The position numbers and the translations under genes were made by a program. The notes under the pieces are model-generated. The model saw nothing but the letters and a program-made list of their open reading frames with translations, was not told where the DNA came from and searched no databases. This document shows, one piece after another, positions 26,019 through 35,987 of a stretch of 64,000 nt of DNA. The stretch is from Acidobacteria bacterium UBA2990 (GTDB lineage Bacteria; Acidobacteriota; Vicinamibacteria; Vicinamibacterales; UBA8438): NCBI GenBank assembly GCA_002347025.1, contig DEAE01000016.1, forward strand, positions 8,521 to 72,520, written 5' to 3'. Each line of letters begins with the position of its first letter. The stretch's first letter is position 1.

Positions 26019-27260
26019 TCAAGCGAGATTCGCCTTTGTCTCATCGGTGTCACCAAACTGCGGCAGACAGATCCCCTTCGAACCGAGCAGCTCCAGATAC
26101 AACCGCTGCACATCAGTCACGAGGCGAGAGGCCATAAAGCGTCCACGCACTTCGGAACTCGCTGCGGCTCTCATCTGCTCACTACTACCTGGGTCTGCTA
26201 GCAACCGACCTAACGCCGCCCCCAAAGCCACAGCATTGCCGGAAGGAACGAGTATACCCGTGCGAGCATGATCGATCAGATCAGGTAATCCGCCCACCCT
26301 AGTAGCCACGACCGCACAGCCAGCCGCCATAGCCTCGATAGCCGACACAGGCGTCCCTTCATTTATCGACGATACCGCAAGTACATCTAAGTCCGAATAC
26401 ACCTTGGGCAAATCGTGACGCCACCCCGTAAAGAACACTCGGCCTCTTAGGTCTGGCTGACTCGCCCGTTCCTCCAAGCTACCGCGCAAGGGACCATCCC
26501 CAACCACCACAAAACGGGCCTCAGACCCGGAGGCTCGCATACAAGCAGCAGCCTCTAGAAACAGACTGTGGTTTTTTATTGGGAACAGACGCCCCACAAT
26601 CCCTACCAACGGCACATCAGGCTGTAATTCAAGTTCGCGGCGAAACATACCCTTGTAACGCTTGGCATCAAACATGGGCTCCAAGTCAAGCCCCAAAGGT
26701 ACAACGGTGAAACGGCTAGCTGGAGCAACCCCCAACGAGACCAAATCGTCACGCACTCGGTTACTAACCGCAATCAGCCGATCAGACATCCTGGCTAAAA
26801 CCCGTTCCATGACTAGCAGACCCGCGCTTCGCATTCGACCGTAGTAACCGGCTAGCACGTGACCATGATATGTATGGAGAACGACGGGTACTCCGACCAG
26901 CCACGCAGCCAAACGACCAAGAAACCCGGCTTTGGCTGTGTGAGTGTGCACCACATGTGGTCGGAACCGCCTAATAAGCGCAATCAACTTTATCAGCGCT
27001 GCCACATCCCGAGGCGCTAGGCTTGCCTGCCCGAGTATTTCTGGAATAACAACCGGTTCGACACCACGGGCTAGAGCATAATCCAGAAGTGTGCCCTCAC
27101 CCGGGTTCTCCGTACCCGTCACTAACCAGGACATGAAACGTTTATCCATGCCAGAATTCAAGAGCGAGACATGCAAAGCCGGCCCCCCAACATTGAGCCG
27201 TGCAATGACCCGCAACACCCGGATTTGGCGAGAGGATATCCCAGCAGGACTGTAGCTCAT
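26019..27260 (-). CDS. Glycosyltransferase, GT4 family
   Basis: A 413-residue GT-B enzyme. The N-terminal domain has RVIARLNVGGPALHVSLLN (acceptor side), with HVVHTHTAKAGFLGRLAA near residue 105. The C-terminal nucleotide-sugar domain has VGIVGRLFPIKNHSLFLEA near 215, FTGWRHDLPKVYSDLDVLAV near 273 and the E-x7-E motif EGTPVSAIEAMAAGCAVVATR near 298. These are GT4 signatures of retaining transferases acting at the cytoplasmic face on lipid-linked intermediates. The start overlaps the asnB stop by four bases (ATGA). The transferred sugar is unknown. Confidence 0.9.
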   Translation of the reverse strand: MSYSPAGISSRQIRVLRVIARLNVGGPALHVSLLNSGMDKRFMSWLVTGTENPGEGTLLDYALARGVEPVVIPEILGQASLAPRDVAALIKLIALIRRFRPHVVHTHTAKAGFLGRLAAWLVGVPVVLHTYHGHVLAGYYGRMRSAGLLVMERVLARMSDRLIAVSNRVRDDLVSLGVAPASRFTVVPLGLDLEPMFDAKRYKGMFRRELELQPDVPLVGIVGRLFPIKNHSLFLEAAACMRASGSEARFVVVGDGPLRGSLEERASQPDLRGRVFFTGWRHDLPKVYSDLDVLAVSSINEGTPVSAIEAMAAGCAVVATRVGGLPDLIDHARTGILVPSGNAVALGAALGRLLADPGSSEQMRAAASSEVRGRFMASRLVTDVQRLYLELLGSKGICLPQFGDTDETKANLA

Positions 27261-29191
27261 GACAGGGTTGGCAAACTCGTAGGAGCACCAGTCTGATCAA
27301 GATCGGGTCTGCGATCAATAAACGTCCGATGCCATAGTTCAAGCATGATTAATCCCCAGATCCGCATGTGATGCTGAGCTTGACCCGATTCGTGCTCATC
27401 GAGATAACGCTGCAAAGTAGCCGGTTCGAAATAACCGCGTTCGGTAGCAGTCCGTCCAAGAAGAAGGTCGCGAGCTAATTCCCGCATGCCCCCTCGCAGC
27501 CACTGGTCGATCGGAACCCCAAAACCCATCTTTCGCCTCGTCAGTATCCCTGAGGGCAAGTAGGCCCTCATTACCCGACGAAGCAGGTATTTAGGTGTCC
27601 CCAACCGCAACTTGAAAGACACTGGTAGGCTAGCAGCAAACTCCACAACGTGGTGATCGAGCAACGGGGAGCGGACTTCAAGCGAATTCGCCATTGATGC
27701 AATATCCATCTTGACTAGAAGATCATCAGGCAAATACATCCCAACATCAGCATGAGCGAATCTCTCGACCACAGCTAACGCATTTGCGCTACGCCAGTGG
27801 CTTTCCATCAGACCCAAGGAGTCGGACTCGCCCCACGCCGCAGTAAACTCAGGTGTATAAAGCTTGAGCTTATGCTCGACGAGTAACATACTCATCCAGC
27901 GCCCATACCGTTGAGCGGGCTCAAGATCTAAACCTCCAACAAATCGTCGTAAACGAGCCACCGCAGTTTTCGGAGTCGCTGCCGGTAACCACGCGGCCGC
28001 ACTGGCGACCTGCCGCCGCAGCACCATCGGCAAGCAGTCAAGACGACTTGCCAAGACTGCCCCAGCATAGCGGTCATAACCAAGAAACGCTTCGTCACCT
28101 CCATCGCCGCTAAGAGCTACCGTAACCGAACGTCCTGCCATTTCGGTCAGGCACCAAGTCGCCAACGCCGACGAATCAGCAAAGGGCTCATTGTAGTGAT
28201 AAACCAACCTAGGCAAGAAGTCTGTAACAGCAGGTTTGACAACAAGCTCATGATGCTCGGTCTCGAAAGCAGCGGCAACCGCCCGAGCGTACGGAAGTTC
28301 GTCATACTCTGGCTCTTCAAAACCTATCGAAAATGTCTTAATGGTGCCGGACATCGAACGACGCATTAGGGCCACGACTGCGCTTGAATCAAGCCCACCA
28401 CTCAGCAATGCACCCAAGGGAACGTCAGCCACTAGACGCCGCTCCACCGACCTAGCCAACAGTGCGTCAAGTTCAACCCCAAGATCACCCATAGATCCCT
28501 GCAGCTTCGGCTCGTAGTCTAGTGTCCAATAACGTGACAACCGCAATTCTCCGTCTGTCACTAACATGTAATGAGCTGGGGCCAATTTACGAATGTTCTT
28601 GAAGGCACTCAACGGCGCAGGTACGTAACCATAAGTCAAATAATGGTGGATAGCTTCCTCGTCCACCTCGTTCGGCACCGTTGTATCCTGCAGCAAAGCC
28701 TTGGGTTCAGAACCAAAAACCACCGTGTCCCCACGGTGCCAGTAAAATAGCGGCTTCTGGCCGAGGCGGTCTCGAGCCAGCATAAGGGTACGGGTCCTAG
28801 CATCCCAAAGGGCAAACGCGAACATCCCGTCAAGCTTGCGGACACATTCAGGGCCTTCATCTTCGTAAAGATGAACGATCACCTCGGTGTCGGTCTCCGA
28901 CCTAAATCGGTGACCACGCATCTCAAGCTCATGACGCAGCTCGCGGAAGTTATAGATTTCGCCGTTGAACACCAATCTGATCGAACCATCCTCATTCGAC
29001 AGAGGTTGACGAGCCCGGTCCGACAGATCAATCACAGCTAACCGACTGCTACCAAGGCCAATACCGGAGGCAGTCCAAACACCCTGCGCGTCTGGTCCAC
29101 GATGACTCAGAGCAGCCGTCATGTGAGCCACCAGTTTGGGGTCTACGGCCGGTTCTCCGGAACGAACTAATTTGCCTGCGATGCCACACAT
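27257..29191 (-). CDS. asnB: Asparagine synthase-like glutamine amidotransferase of a glycan island
   Basis: The 644-residue protein has an N-terminal class II glutaminase domain: MCGIAGK with Cys2 as nucleophile, LSHRGPDAQG near residue 28, and LVFNGEIYNFRELR near 73. The C-terminal ATP-pyrophosphatase domain carries the SGGLDSS loop at residues 264-270 and ALSGDGGDEAFLGYDRY near 365. AsnB converts aspartate to asparagine. Copies embedded in exopolysaccharide or O-antigen islands often amidate uronic or aminouronic acids instead, and this gene lies between glycosyltransferase genes. Both roles remain open. The ATG must be the first codon because Cys2 has to become N-terminal. Confidence 0.9.
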   Translation of the reverse strand: MCGIAGKLVRSGEPAVDPKLVAHMTAALSHRGPDAQGVWTASGIGLGSSRLAVIDLSDRARQPLSNEDGSIRLVFNGEIYNFRELRHELEMRGHRFRSETDTEVIVHLYEDEGPECVRKLDGMFAFALWDARTRTLMLARDRLGQKPLFYWHRGDTVVFGSEPKALLQDTTVPNEVDEEAIHHYLTYGYVPAPLSAFKNIRKLAPAHYMLVTDGELRLSRYWTLDYEPKLQGSMGDLGVELDALLARSVERRLVADVPLGALLSGGLDSSAVVALMRRSMSGTIKTFSIGFEEPEYDELPYARAVAAAFETEHHELVVKPAVTDFLPRLVYHYNEPFADSSALATWCLTEMAGRSVTVALSGDGGDEAFLGYDRYAGAVLASRLDCLPMVLRRQVASAAAWLPAATPKTAVARLRRFVGGLDLEPAQRYGRWMSMLLVEHKLKLYTPEFTAAWGESDSLGLMESHWRSANALAVVERFAHADVGMYLPDDLLVKMDIASMANSLEVRSPLLDHHVVEFAASLPVSFKLRLGTPKYLLRRVMRAYLPSGILTRRKMGFGVPIDQWLRGGMRELARDLLLGRTATERGYFEPATLQRYLDEHESGQAQHHMRIWGLIMLELWHRTFIDRRPDLDQTGAPTSLPTLS

Positions 29192-30381
29192 GACCCTGAA
29201 TGTCTCAATCGTTCCAAAGAAGCGTTAATCAGGCTCGACATCTCCTCTATACGAGACTCCCAGCTGTTACTCCGAGCCACATCCAGTCGCCGATCGACCT
29301 GTAGTTGATCAACATCAGCAAGAGCTGCTGCTATCGCCAATTCGAAAGATTCAGCATCAGCACCAATCCGTACAATGTCGCCATGTCTTTCATTGAACCG
29401 CTTGATCTCTGCCAAAGGGGTTGACACAACCCCGAGGCCCATAGCCAAATACTCATTCAGCTTCGCTGGATAAACGTGACGGGTGTATTCCGCCATCCGG
29501 TAGGGCACGATCGCTACATCGAACGCGGCCAAATAATGCGGTACCTCAGCTGGCGCACGAGGACCGACAGCATGCACATTAGGCAAGTTCGTCAACCTTG
29601 AAGCGTCTACCTGCAACGGTCCCACCAGCACAAAGCTCCATTCAGGTCGCCGAATCGCCACCACTTCCACCAGTTCCTGATCGACCCACTGGTGGACACC
29701 ACCGAGGTACCCAACAATGGGTCTAGGGAGAGCCTGCATCTCATGCGGCCTAGTCAATCCACCGTTTCTGGACAGCTCAAAACGCGGAAGATCGACGCCA
29801 GATGGTACCAGGTGCACATTGCCATTGACTAAGCTAGCCCTCTCAAACAAGGCTTGGGAAGTCACAAAAACCAGATCAGCTTCAGCCAAACACCGAGCTT
29901 CCGTATGAGCTAGCTGACCAGCAGCGGGTGTACTAGCTGCCAAATGGTCCACACAATGAAAGATGGATAGCAGCGGGTTCAATGAATGGACCAGAGAGCG
30001 GCTTAAGGGAGTCGGCAGGAAATTCCAAATAATGGGCCGTTTGGCTCCCCAAGTCGATGTCATCCGAAGAATCGCCCTTTTCATGATCGATCGATTGATC
30101 GCTTGCGCGACACCCGAGTATGGGAGTGGAAGCACTAACGGCGAATACACCTCTACATTCTCAGGTCTGGGCAATTGCGAGCCGTCCCCCAGCCCACCTC
30201 CACGGAGTCTGCGCCACATACGGGGTAGATCCCGTACAACCGGCGGTCGAACTCCCGTAGTCTCGACAAACAACACCCGATTGCCCTGCTCTGCGAGCGC
30301 AGACATGATCTGCTGGTGGCCTTGCCACAAGAAATCCCAGTCTATCGACGAAAGGCATACGATGGCGTGATTCCTTAGCAT
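29167..30381 (-). CDS. Glycosyltransferase, GT-B (GT1/GT4-like)
   Basis: A 404-residue protein opening with HAIVCLSSIDWDFLWQGHQQ and RVLFVETTGVRPP, typical of TuaH-like glycosyltransferases of exopolysaccharide clusters. The C-terminal half has PIVGYLGGVHQWVDQELVE near residue 222, FVLVGPLQ near 252 and VAIVPYRMAEYTRHVYPAKLNEYLAMG written in parts: IVPYRMAEYTRHVYP and KLNEYLAMGLGVVSTPL. The K-x-x-E-Y-L-A-x-G segment is the donor-binding part of this group. The ribosome site TAAGGAG lies just before the ATG. It overlaps asnB by 25 bases. Substrate unknown. Confidence 0.87.
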   Translation of the reverse strand: MLRNHAIVCLSSIDWDFLWQGHQQIMSALAEQGNRVLFVETTGVRPPVVRDLPRMWRRLRGGGLGDGSQLPRPENVEVYSPLVLPLPYSGVAQAINRSIMKRAILRMTSTWGAKRPIIWNFLPTPLSRSLVHSLNPLLSIFHCVDHLAASTPAAGQLAHTEARCLAEADLVFVTSQALFERASLVNGNVHLVPSGVDLPRFELSRNGGLTRPHEMQALPRPIVGYLGGVHQWVDQELVEVVAIRRPEWSFVLVGPLQVDASRLTNLPNVHAVGPRAPAEVPHYLAAFDVAIVPYRMAEYTRHVYPAKLNEYLAMGLGVVSTPLAEIKRFNERHGDIVRIGADAESFELAIAAALADVDQLQVDRRLDVARSNSWESRIEEMSSLINASLERLRHSGSCVASQAN

Positions 30382-30387
30382 CGCTCC

Positions 30388-31533
30388 TTACCCACCATGT
30401 AGCTCCAGATACAGCTCTTCAGTCATGCCTACCATCCGATTGGCAGAAAAACGCTGCCGGGCAACTGCCTGACCGGCCTCGCCCAGCCGCCTCGAACGCT
30501 GTGGTGCTTTAAGTAGTTCTAACATGGCCCCCGCAAGCGCTGCAGGGTTTCTTGGTGGGACAATTCTGGCGGTGACACCATCCTCAACCACTTCAGGGAT
30601 GCCTCCTACGTCTGTAGCGACCACCGCGCGACCGAGCGCCATCGCCTCAATCAACGTGATCGGCAGTCCTTCAGAGATCGATGGCACTACAACCAAATCG
30701 CTCCTTTTCATCAGCTCAAGGCTATCCCTGATCTCCCCCGTGAACGTTACCCGGTCAGCAACACCAAGCTGCTTAGCGAGCAGCTCAGCTGACGCCCGGC
30801 TCTCCCCATCTCCAGCCAAAACAAACCGTACTCGCGGGTAGACTCGAACAACTTGCGGGATTGCCCGAATCAGATACCGATGGCCCTTGATAGGGAAGAA
30901 GTTGGCCACAACTGCCACCACGGGGCTTCCTGAGCCCCAACGTTCAGACGAACCACAAGCGACGTGTCGTTCCTGCCGCTCGACTTCATGGACGTCGACC
31001 CCATTCTGAATGACCGAGATCCGGCCTCTAGGCACCCTGATCCCAGATCTAGCCGATAGGTCATCAGCAACGTATTGGGACGGCGCAATCACACGGTCGC
31101 AACCCCAGTAAATAGAACGAAAGACACAAGAAAACGCTTGCCGCCTAACCCGTTTGCCTCCTGTGACATCGATAGGCAGGAAGTAAGCTCCAGCGACACT
31201 ACTAACCACTCGCCTAACTCCTGCCAAACGAGCTGCCAATCCACCCAAGACATCAGCGGTCCACAGATGGGTGTGCACGATGTCACAGCGAGACTCCCGC
31301 ATCATTCCAGCCAACCTAGTGACTGTTGATAGCCTCCTCAAGTCGACCAAGTCAAGACTGAATACCCTTGTGGCGTCTCGCCGATAGGTATCGAACATCA
31401 CTCCTTGACCGTGGCATGCCACCGTTACTTCAAATCGGCCTGGATCCAACCCCTGTAAGAGGGTAGAGAACACTTGCTCAGCCCCCCCTACACCAGAGGC
31501 GGCAATCACGCTAAAGATTCTGATTCGTTCCAC
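30388..31533 (-). CDS. Glycosyltransferase, GT4 family
   Basis: A 381-residue GT4 enzyme with a GTG start. N-terminal signatures are SVIAASGVGGAEQVFSTLLQ and CDIVHTHLWTADVLGGLAA near residue 82. The C-terminal domain has VVAVVANFFPIKGHRYLIRA near 205, FVLAGDGESR near 237, VTFTGEIRDSLELMKRSDL near 260 and EGLPITLIEAMALGRAVVAT (E-x7-E) near 289. Acceptor and donor are unknown. It follows the transketolase-like gene by 18 bases and precedes the next glycosyltransferase gene by six, so it belongs to the same operon. Confidence 0.9.
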   Translation of the reverse strand: MERIRIFSVIAASGVGGAEQVFSTLLQGLDPGRFEVTVACHGQGVMFDTYRRDATRVFSLDLVDLRRLSTVTRLAGMMRESRCDIVHTHLWTADVLGGLAARLAGVRRVVSSVAGAYFLPIDVTGGKRVRRQAFSCVFRSIYWGCDRVIAPSQYVADDLSARSGIRVPRGRISVIQNGVDVHEVERQERHVACGSSERWGSGSPVVAVVANFFPIKGHRYLIRAIPQVVRVYPRVRFVLAGDGESRASAELLAKQLGVADRVTFTGEIRDSLELMKRSDLVVVPSISEGLPITLIEAMALGRAVVATDVGGIPEVVEDGVTARIVPPRNPAALAGAMLELLKAPQRSRRLGEAGQAVARQRFSANRMVGMTEELYLELHGG

Positions 31534-31551
31534 GGATGGTCGACAAAAGTG

Positions 31552-33498
31552 CTAGGTCGCAGTCTCGACAAGAGCCGCCTTTATAGACGCGCTCAATCCA
31601 TCAACATCCAACTGATGATGGGCTAAAACCTCATCGTTAGTTCCGCATACCGGCAAATCTCGAACCCCAATAGATATCACCGGTAGCGCTACACCGAATC
31701 GTGCGATTCGGCTAGCTAACATCTGGCCTTGTCCAGCCTCGACATAATGGTTATCCAGAGTCACCACAAGCTTTACGCCCACTAACGTTTCCCTGAGCCA
31801 ATCGGTGTCAACCCGATTTAACCAGGGCAGATCAATAACCTTCGCGCTCACACCCTCATCGCGGTCGAGTTTCTCTGCCGCATCGTAAGCGTTAGCTAGC
31901 AGCCACGGCCCAGCCCCGAAAATGACGACATCGCCACCGGCTCGGACCTCGGTCCCGATACCCAGACACAGAGCATGGTCGGCTGGTAGCCTGAAAGGTA
32001 ATGGCCACCCAAGCGACACCAGACGAATGTAGCTACTCGCCTTTGTTCGATTTACACAAAAATCAAGTGTCGCCTTCACTTCAACCTCGGAGCAAGGTTC
32101 AATAAGCAGCAAGTTCGGTACCGCGGTTAAAGCTGAGATATCCCTTACAGCTTGATGTGAATGTCCTGGACCTCCAGGTAACAGGCCTGCCAGTGACCCT
32201 ACATAGATCACCTTCGTTCCTTCGCTAGCGTTGTTGTAGATTTGCTCGTTTGGTCGAGCTGAAAGAAAGCAGGCAAACGAGTGCACGAGCGGAATCAGGT
32301 CCTGACGGGCCAGAGCACCAGCCTGTGAAACCATGTCCTGCTCAGCAATCCCACATTCGATGAAACGCTCTGGAAATCGGCGCCGAAATTCAAGTAATCC
32401 ACAATCCTTAACTAAGTCTGCATCGAGTACTACAATTGAGGAATTCCTAGCAGCCTGCTCCACCAGCGCACTCGAATAAGCGTCGACCAAACGTTCAACA
32501 GCCAAGACCGGCTTTCGAGGAGGTCGTCTTCCCTTTTCGAGAATCAATTCGCTCAGCCCAGCTTCCCGGGTGAGAACATTGGCCGAATCAATGAGTTCTG
32601 CCAATCCTCTCGCGTAAGCCTCCTCATTTGGCGCCCCGCTATGGAAGAGATAGAGGTCGTTGTCGTCTAGAGCAGTTGGGCCTTCCATAAACGACACGCC
32701 TTTACCTTTCACCGTATCGGCTATGAGCACCTTTGGGACCCCACCAATTTCGTCTAGTCGATTAAGGGCCAGTTCGATCGCACTGAAGTCGTGACCATCA
32801 CAGCGTGCGGTCAGCCACCCAAAGCTAGTGAACTTCCCCTCAAGGTCGCCCAGTGAACCCACTTCTTCGACCCAAGTGTCAGATTGGATCTTGTTGTGGT
32901 CGACTATCACGGTAATTTCGCCCAATCCAAGCTGCACAGCAGATCCAAGAGATTCCCAAATCTGTCCCTCTTGTAACTCACCGTCTCCAGTCAACACAAA
33001 GATACGACGCACCTGACCCTTCATACGCTGGGCTAACGCCATCCCCTTGGCCTTCGAAATTCCCATTCCGAGCGAACCGGTATTTGCCTGAATAAATGGT
33101 GTTTCTACATGCGGGTGACCTGCCAATCCTTCAACACGACGCAAGTTGTGCAACTGATCGAAGTCGAGTAGCCCCAGACCGGCCAGCACGGTATAGAGTG
33201 CTGGTGCATCATGGCCTTTTGAAGAAAAGAAGAAGTCGCATTTATCTTGACCTTGGTCAAGTCCTTGCATCCTCTCCAAGAAAAGCCATGTCATGATGTC
33301 AACGGAACTGAAGCAGGTCCCAATGTGTCCAGACCAAGCTCGTGCTATCGAGTAGAAGACATTGATACGTGCGTAGGCTGCAAAAAGTGCAGCGCATTGC
33401 TCGGCTGCCAGACCAGCTTCTCTCAACTCTTTGAACGCCAGATACGGCACGTAAGACAGCTCGTCTGATTCGACTTCTTCGAGCTGCGATTCACCCAT
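31552..33498 (-). CDS. Transketolase-like TPP enzyme, single chain
   Basis: The 648-residue protein carries a full transketolase layout. The N-terminal TPP domain includes GHIGTCFSSVDIMTWLF near residue 61 and the TPP/Mg motif GDGELQEGQIWESLGSAVQL near 170. The pyrimidine domain has the catalytic Glu region ERFIECGIAEQDMVSQAGAL near 375, and a C-terminal domain follows. A strong ribosome site, GGGAG, lies before the ATG. Its place between a CMP-sugar transferase and glycosyltransferases shows a dedicated role, such as making or cleaving an unusual ketose for the glycan, rather than the pentose phosphate pathway. The exact reaction is not known. Confidence 0.85.
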   Translation of the reverse strand: MGESQLEEVESDELSYVPYLAFKELREAGLAAEQCAALFAAYARINVFYSIARAWSGHIGTCFSSVDIMTWLFLERMQGLDQGQDKCDFFFSSKGHDAPALYTVLAGLGLLDFDQLHNLRRVEGLAGHPHVETPFIQANTGSLGMGISKAKGMALAQRMKGQVRRIFVLTGDGELQEGQIWESLGSAVQLGLGEITVIVDHNKIQSDTWVEEVGSLGDLEGKFTSFGWLTARCDGHDFSAIELALNRLDEIGGVPKVLIADTVKGKGVSFMEGPTALDDNDLYLFHSGAPNEEAYARGLAELIDSANVLTREAGLSELILEKGRRPPRKPVLAVERLVDAYSSALVEQAARNSSIVVLDADLVKDCGLLEFRRRFPERFIECGIAEQDMVSQAGALARQDLIPLVHSFACFLSARPNEQIYNNASEGTKVIYVGSLAGLLPGGPGHSHQAVRDISALTAVPNLLLIEPCSEVEVKATLDFCVNRTKASSYIRLVSLGWPLPFRLPADHALCLGIGTEVRAGGDVVIFGAGPWLLANAYDAAEKLDRDEGVSAKVIDLPWLNRVDTDWLRETLVGVKLVVTLDNHYVEAGQGQMLASRIARFGVALPVISIGVRDLPVCGTNDEVLAHHQLDVDGLSASIKAALVETAT

Positions 33499-33585
33499 TT
33501 CTAACTCCCTCTCCCAAGGTCCTTACTTCAAACATCCCACCATATGAACCAGCCAAACCTAGACCAGATCGTCCAGCCCTCGTTT

Positions 33586-34362
33586 CTAGCTTCCTGAATT
33601 CAACGATTGCCTAGAAAAGGGCAGCCGGACTATGTCCGGCAGAACAACCTCTCCCTGTCGCACCAACTCCTCAGCCAACCACCAATCTGCCTGTTCGTTG
33701 ATGTCAAAACCTTCATGCCCTTCCGTAACAAATGGGACCAAGGTACTACCAGCTATCGTCCGGGTTTCCGAAACAACACGAGTCCAAGCGATCTCCAAGC
33801 TCGCGTTTTGCACCCAAACCTCAGGAAGCGCTGGCATTTGGCTACTGTGCCAAGGTTGTTCGGATGGACCAAATGGCAGCAGCGGCAAGAGTCGATCACC
33901 TCGAATCATCCACATCTTACCGGGGTGCTGGCTAACCCTCTCTACCGCTCGCAGCGAATCAACTCCTTTAGCTCGGCGAAACACAGCCCAAGCCCGACGA
34001 ATAGTCTCTACTGTTCGAAAAGGACTAGTAGGTCTGAGAATCGCGAAGCTATCGAAAGCGTCGCCACTTTTCTCAAGCGCAACCAAAGCATGATCCACCC
34101 ATTCGATGTCCGGTGACCTCCCACCTGCCAACGATGCCGGTCTAAGGAACGGCACGCTGGCTCCGTAGTAACGTGCAATCTCGGCAGTCGCTGCATCATC
34201 CGTCGACACTACCACCGAACTAAAACATCCAGCGTCGAGCGCAGCAGCAATCGTGTAGGCAATTAGTGGGTGACCCGCAAACAACCGCACATTTTTCCCA
34301 GGCACACGCGCGGAACCAGCTCGGGCCGGCACGAACGCCACACAACTAGGAACAGCGCTCAT
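33586..34362 (-). CDS. CMP-acylneuraminate (nonulosonate) cytidylyltransferase family
   Basis: A 258-residue NeuA/PseF/LegF-type enzyme that would activate a 2-keto-3-deoxy acid sugar with CTP. Motifs are VAFVPARAGSARVPGKNVR (nucleotide loop) at residues 8-26, GHPLIAYTIAAAL near 30, VVVSTDDAATAEIA near 50, and FAILRPTSPFRTVETIRRAW near 107. HEGFDINEQADWWLAEEL near the end is the Mg-binding D-I-N-x-x-x-D pattern of the family. Together with the NeuB-like synthase (36822-37901) it indicates a CMP-activated nonulosonate. Which one (sialic, legionaminic or other) cannot be told; the usual UDP-sugar-modifying enzymes are absent from the window. Confidence 0.87.
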   Translation of the reverse strand: MSAVPSCVAFVPARAGSARVPGKNVRLFAGHPLIAYTIAAALDAGCFSSVVVSTDDAATAEIARYYGASVPFLRPASLAGGRSPDIEWVDHALVALEKSGDAFDSFAILRPTSPFRTVETIRRAWAVFRRAKGVDSLRAVERVSQHPGKMWMIRGDRLLPLLPFGPSEQPWHSSQMPALPEVWVQNASLEIAWTRVVSETRTIAGSTLVPFVTEGHEGFDINEQADWWLAEELVRQGEVVLPDIVRLPFSRQSLNSGS

Positions 34363-34421
34363 TGCTCCAGGTCCTCAGACACGTTCATTCTTGAGTTCTG
34401 TTTGGAATAAGTTCCATCATG

Positions 34422-35897
34422 TCAAACACACGTGGGATCGGCATTGATGTAGATCGTTTTCCAGTCTGAATAAACATCGAGTGCCTCCGCACCGGCCTCG
34501 CGCCATCCAGTACCTGACTGCCTCACACCACCAAAGGGCATATGCGGCTCACTGCCATAGGTAGCACCATTAATAGAGGCCACCCCGGCCTTGATACGAC
34601 TCAGAAAAGTCATACCCCGGTCGATGTTCGCCGTATGAATAGCAGCAGTAAGCCCAAAAGGCGAATTGTTAGCCAGTTCTAGCGCTTCCTCAAAATCTGA
34701 CACCCGATAAAGACAGGCAATCGGACCGAAAAGTTCAGCTTGAGAGATCTCGTCGGAACCGGTCGCACCTTCCAACAGTGTGGGCATCATGAAAAACCCG
34801 TTTCGGTGCGCATCATCTGTCAAACGGCCCCCACCGGTCAGTACTGTAGCCCCAGTTTGGCGGGCTCGCTCAACTGCTGCAATCATGTTCTCAAGCTGTC
34901 GCTGATTGATTACTGGTCCCAAATCATCATCATCGGCAGACCCAAGCGTCAGCCCCTGGGTGTGCTCAAGTAATTGCTCCTTGAAACGGTCATAGATTCC
35001 ATCGAATACGATAAGGCGACTGCCTGATGCGCAGCGCTGTCCGGCGTTGCTAAAAGCAGACATTGCAGCCGTCGCCACAGCTCGATCGAGATCGGCGTCA
35101 TCACACACAATAAGTGGATTTTTTCCGCCCAGTTCCATGCATACCTTGGCTAGCCTAGCACCAGCCGAAGCCTGAATTTGACGCCCGACATCACATGACC
35201 CAGTAAAGCTGATGAGATCGACATCCTGATGCTCAACTAGGGGTGCCCCGGCTTCTGGCCCAAATCCCTGCACGACGTTGAACACCCCAGGAGGAACTCC
35301 AACCTCGTGGAATAGTTTCGCCGCTGCCCACGCTGTCGCCGGTGTATCCTCGGAAGCTTTCATCACAGCTGTGTTACCACATAAGAGCGCCGGGTACACC
35401 TTCCACGCAACGTTCGCTATGGGTGTATTGGCTGCAATGATCAAGCCCGCGACACCAAGAGGCTGGCGAACCACCAATGAGGTACGGTTTGGGACAGCGC
35501 TAGTAGTCGTCTTACCGAAAAACCGCCGCCCTTCACCGGCCACAAAAAGCCCCATCTCGACTGCTGCCCCAGTCTCCCCTCTGGCATCCTGCCTCGATTT
35601 TCCGGTTTCAAGCGACACAATCTCAGCAAATTCTTCGGAACGATCGCGCATCAACAGCGCAGCCTCTCGCAAAAGATCGCCCCGAGAGACCGGGGTCATA
35701 TCGGCCCACTCCGACTGCGCTAGGCGAGCTGCCGCCACCGCTCTCTCTATGTCAGCATTCCCAGAACGGGCCACCGTACACAACTGTTCCCCTGTCACTG
35801 GATCAATATTCAACAGCACCTGACCATCCAGAGCCTGTTCCTCTTGGCCCTTGATGACATTTGGAATGTAGTCCGGTATGGGTGACCTAGCGTGCAT
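34422..35897 (-). CDS. Aldehyde dehydrogenase family protein
   Basis: A roughly 491-residue NAD(P)-dependent aldehyde dehydrogenase. Visible signatures: RQPLGVAGLIIAANTPIANV (the family's P-W-N-x-P position is N-T-P here), ISFTGSCDVGRQIQ (NAD loop), VCMELGGKNPLIVCDDADLD (general-base Glu) and AFSNAGQRCASGSRLIV with the catalytic Cys in GQRC. The C-terminal end has PFGGVRQSGTGWREAG. The frame extends to a GTG at 35945; I prefer the ATG at 35897 (MHARSPIPDYIPNVI), though neither has a clear ribosome site. It lies between the SDR and CMP-transferase genes, so it probably oxidises an aldehyde intermediate of the island's special sugar or its side chain. Confidence 0.87.
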   Translation of the reverse strand: MHARSPIPDYIPNVIKGQEEQALDGQVLLNIDPVTGEQLCTVARSGNADIERAVAAARLAQSEWADMTPVSRGDLLREAALLMRDRSEEFAEIVSLETGKSRQDARGETGAAVEMGLFVAGEGRRFFGKTTTSAVPNRTSLVVRQPLGVAGLIIAANTPIANVAWKVYPALLCGNTAVMKASEDTPATAWAAAKLFHEVGVPPGVFNVVQGFGPEAGAPLVEHQDVDLISFTGSCDVGRQIQASAGARLAKVCMELGGKNPLIVCDDADLDRAVATAAMSAFSNAGQRCASGSRLIVFDGIYDRFKEQLLEHTQGLTLGSADDDDLGPVINQRQLENMIAAVERARQTGATVLTGGGRLTDDAHRNGFFMMPTLLEGATGSDEISQAELFGPIACLYRVSDFEEALELANNSPFGLTAAIHTANIDRGMTFLSRIKAGVASINGATYGSEPHMPFGGVRQSGTGWREAGAEALDVYSDWKTIYINADPTCV

Positions 35898-35987
35898 TTG
35901 AATCCGTTCTTTCGAGTATCTAGATGCGACCGCGTTGGTAAGCACGCCCCAGTTTCAGTACAGGTGGCAGGGCGACACGGCCTTCCT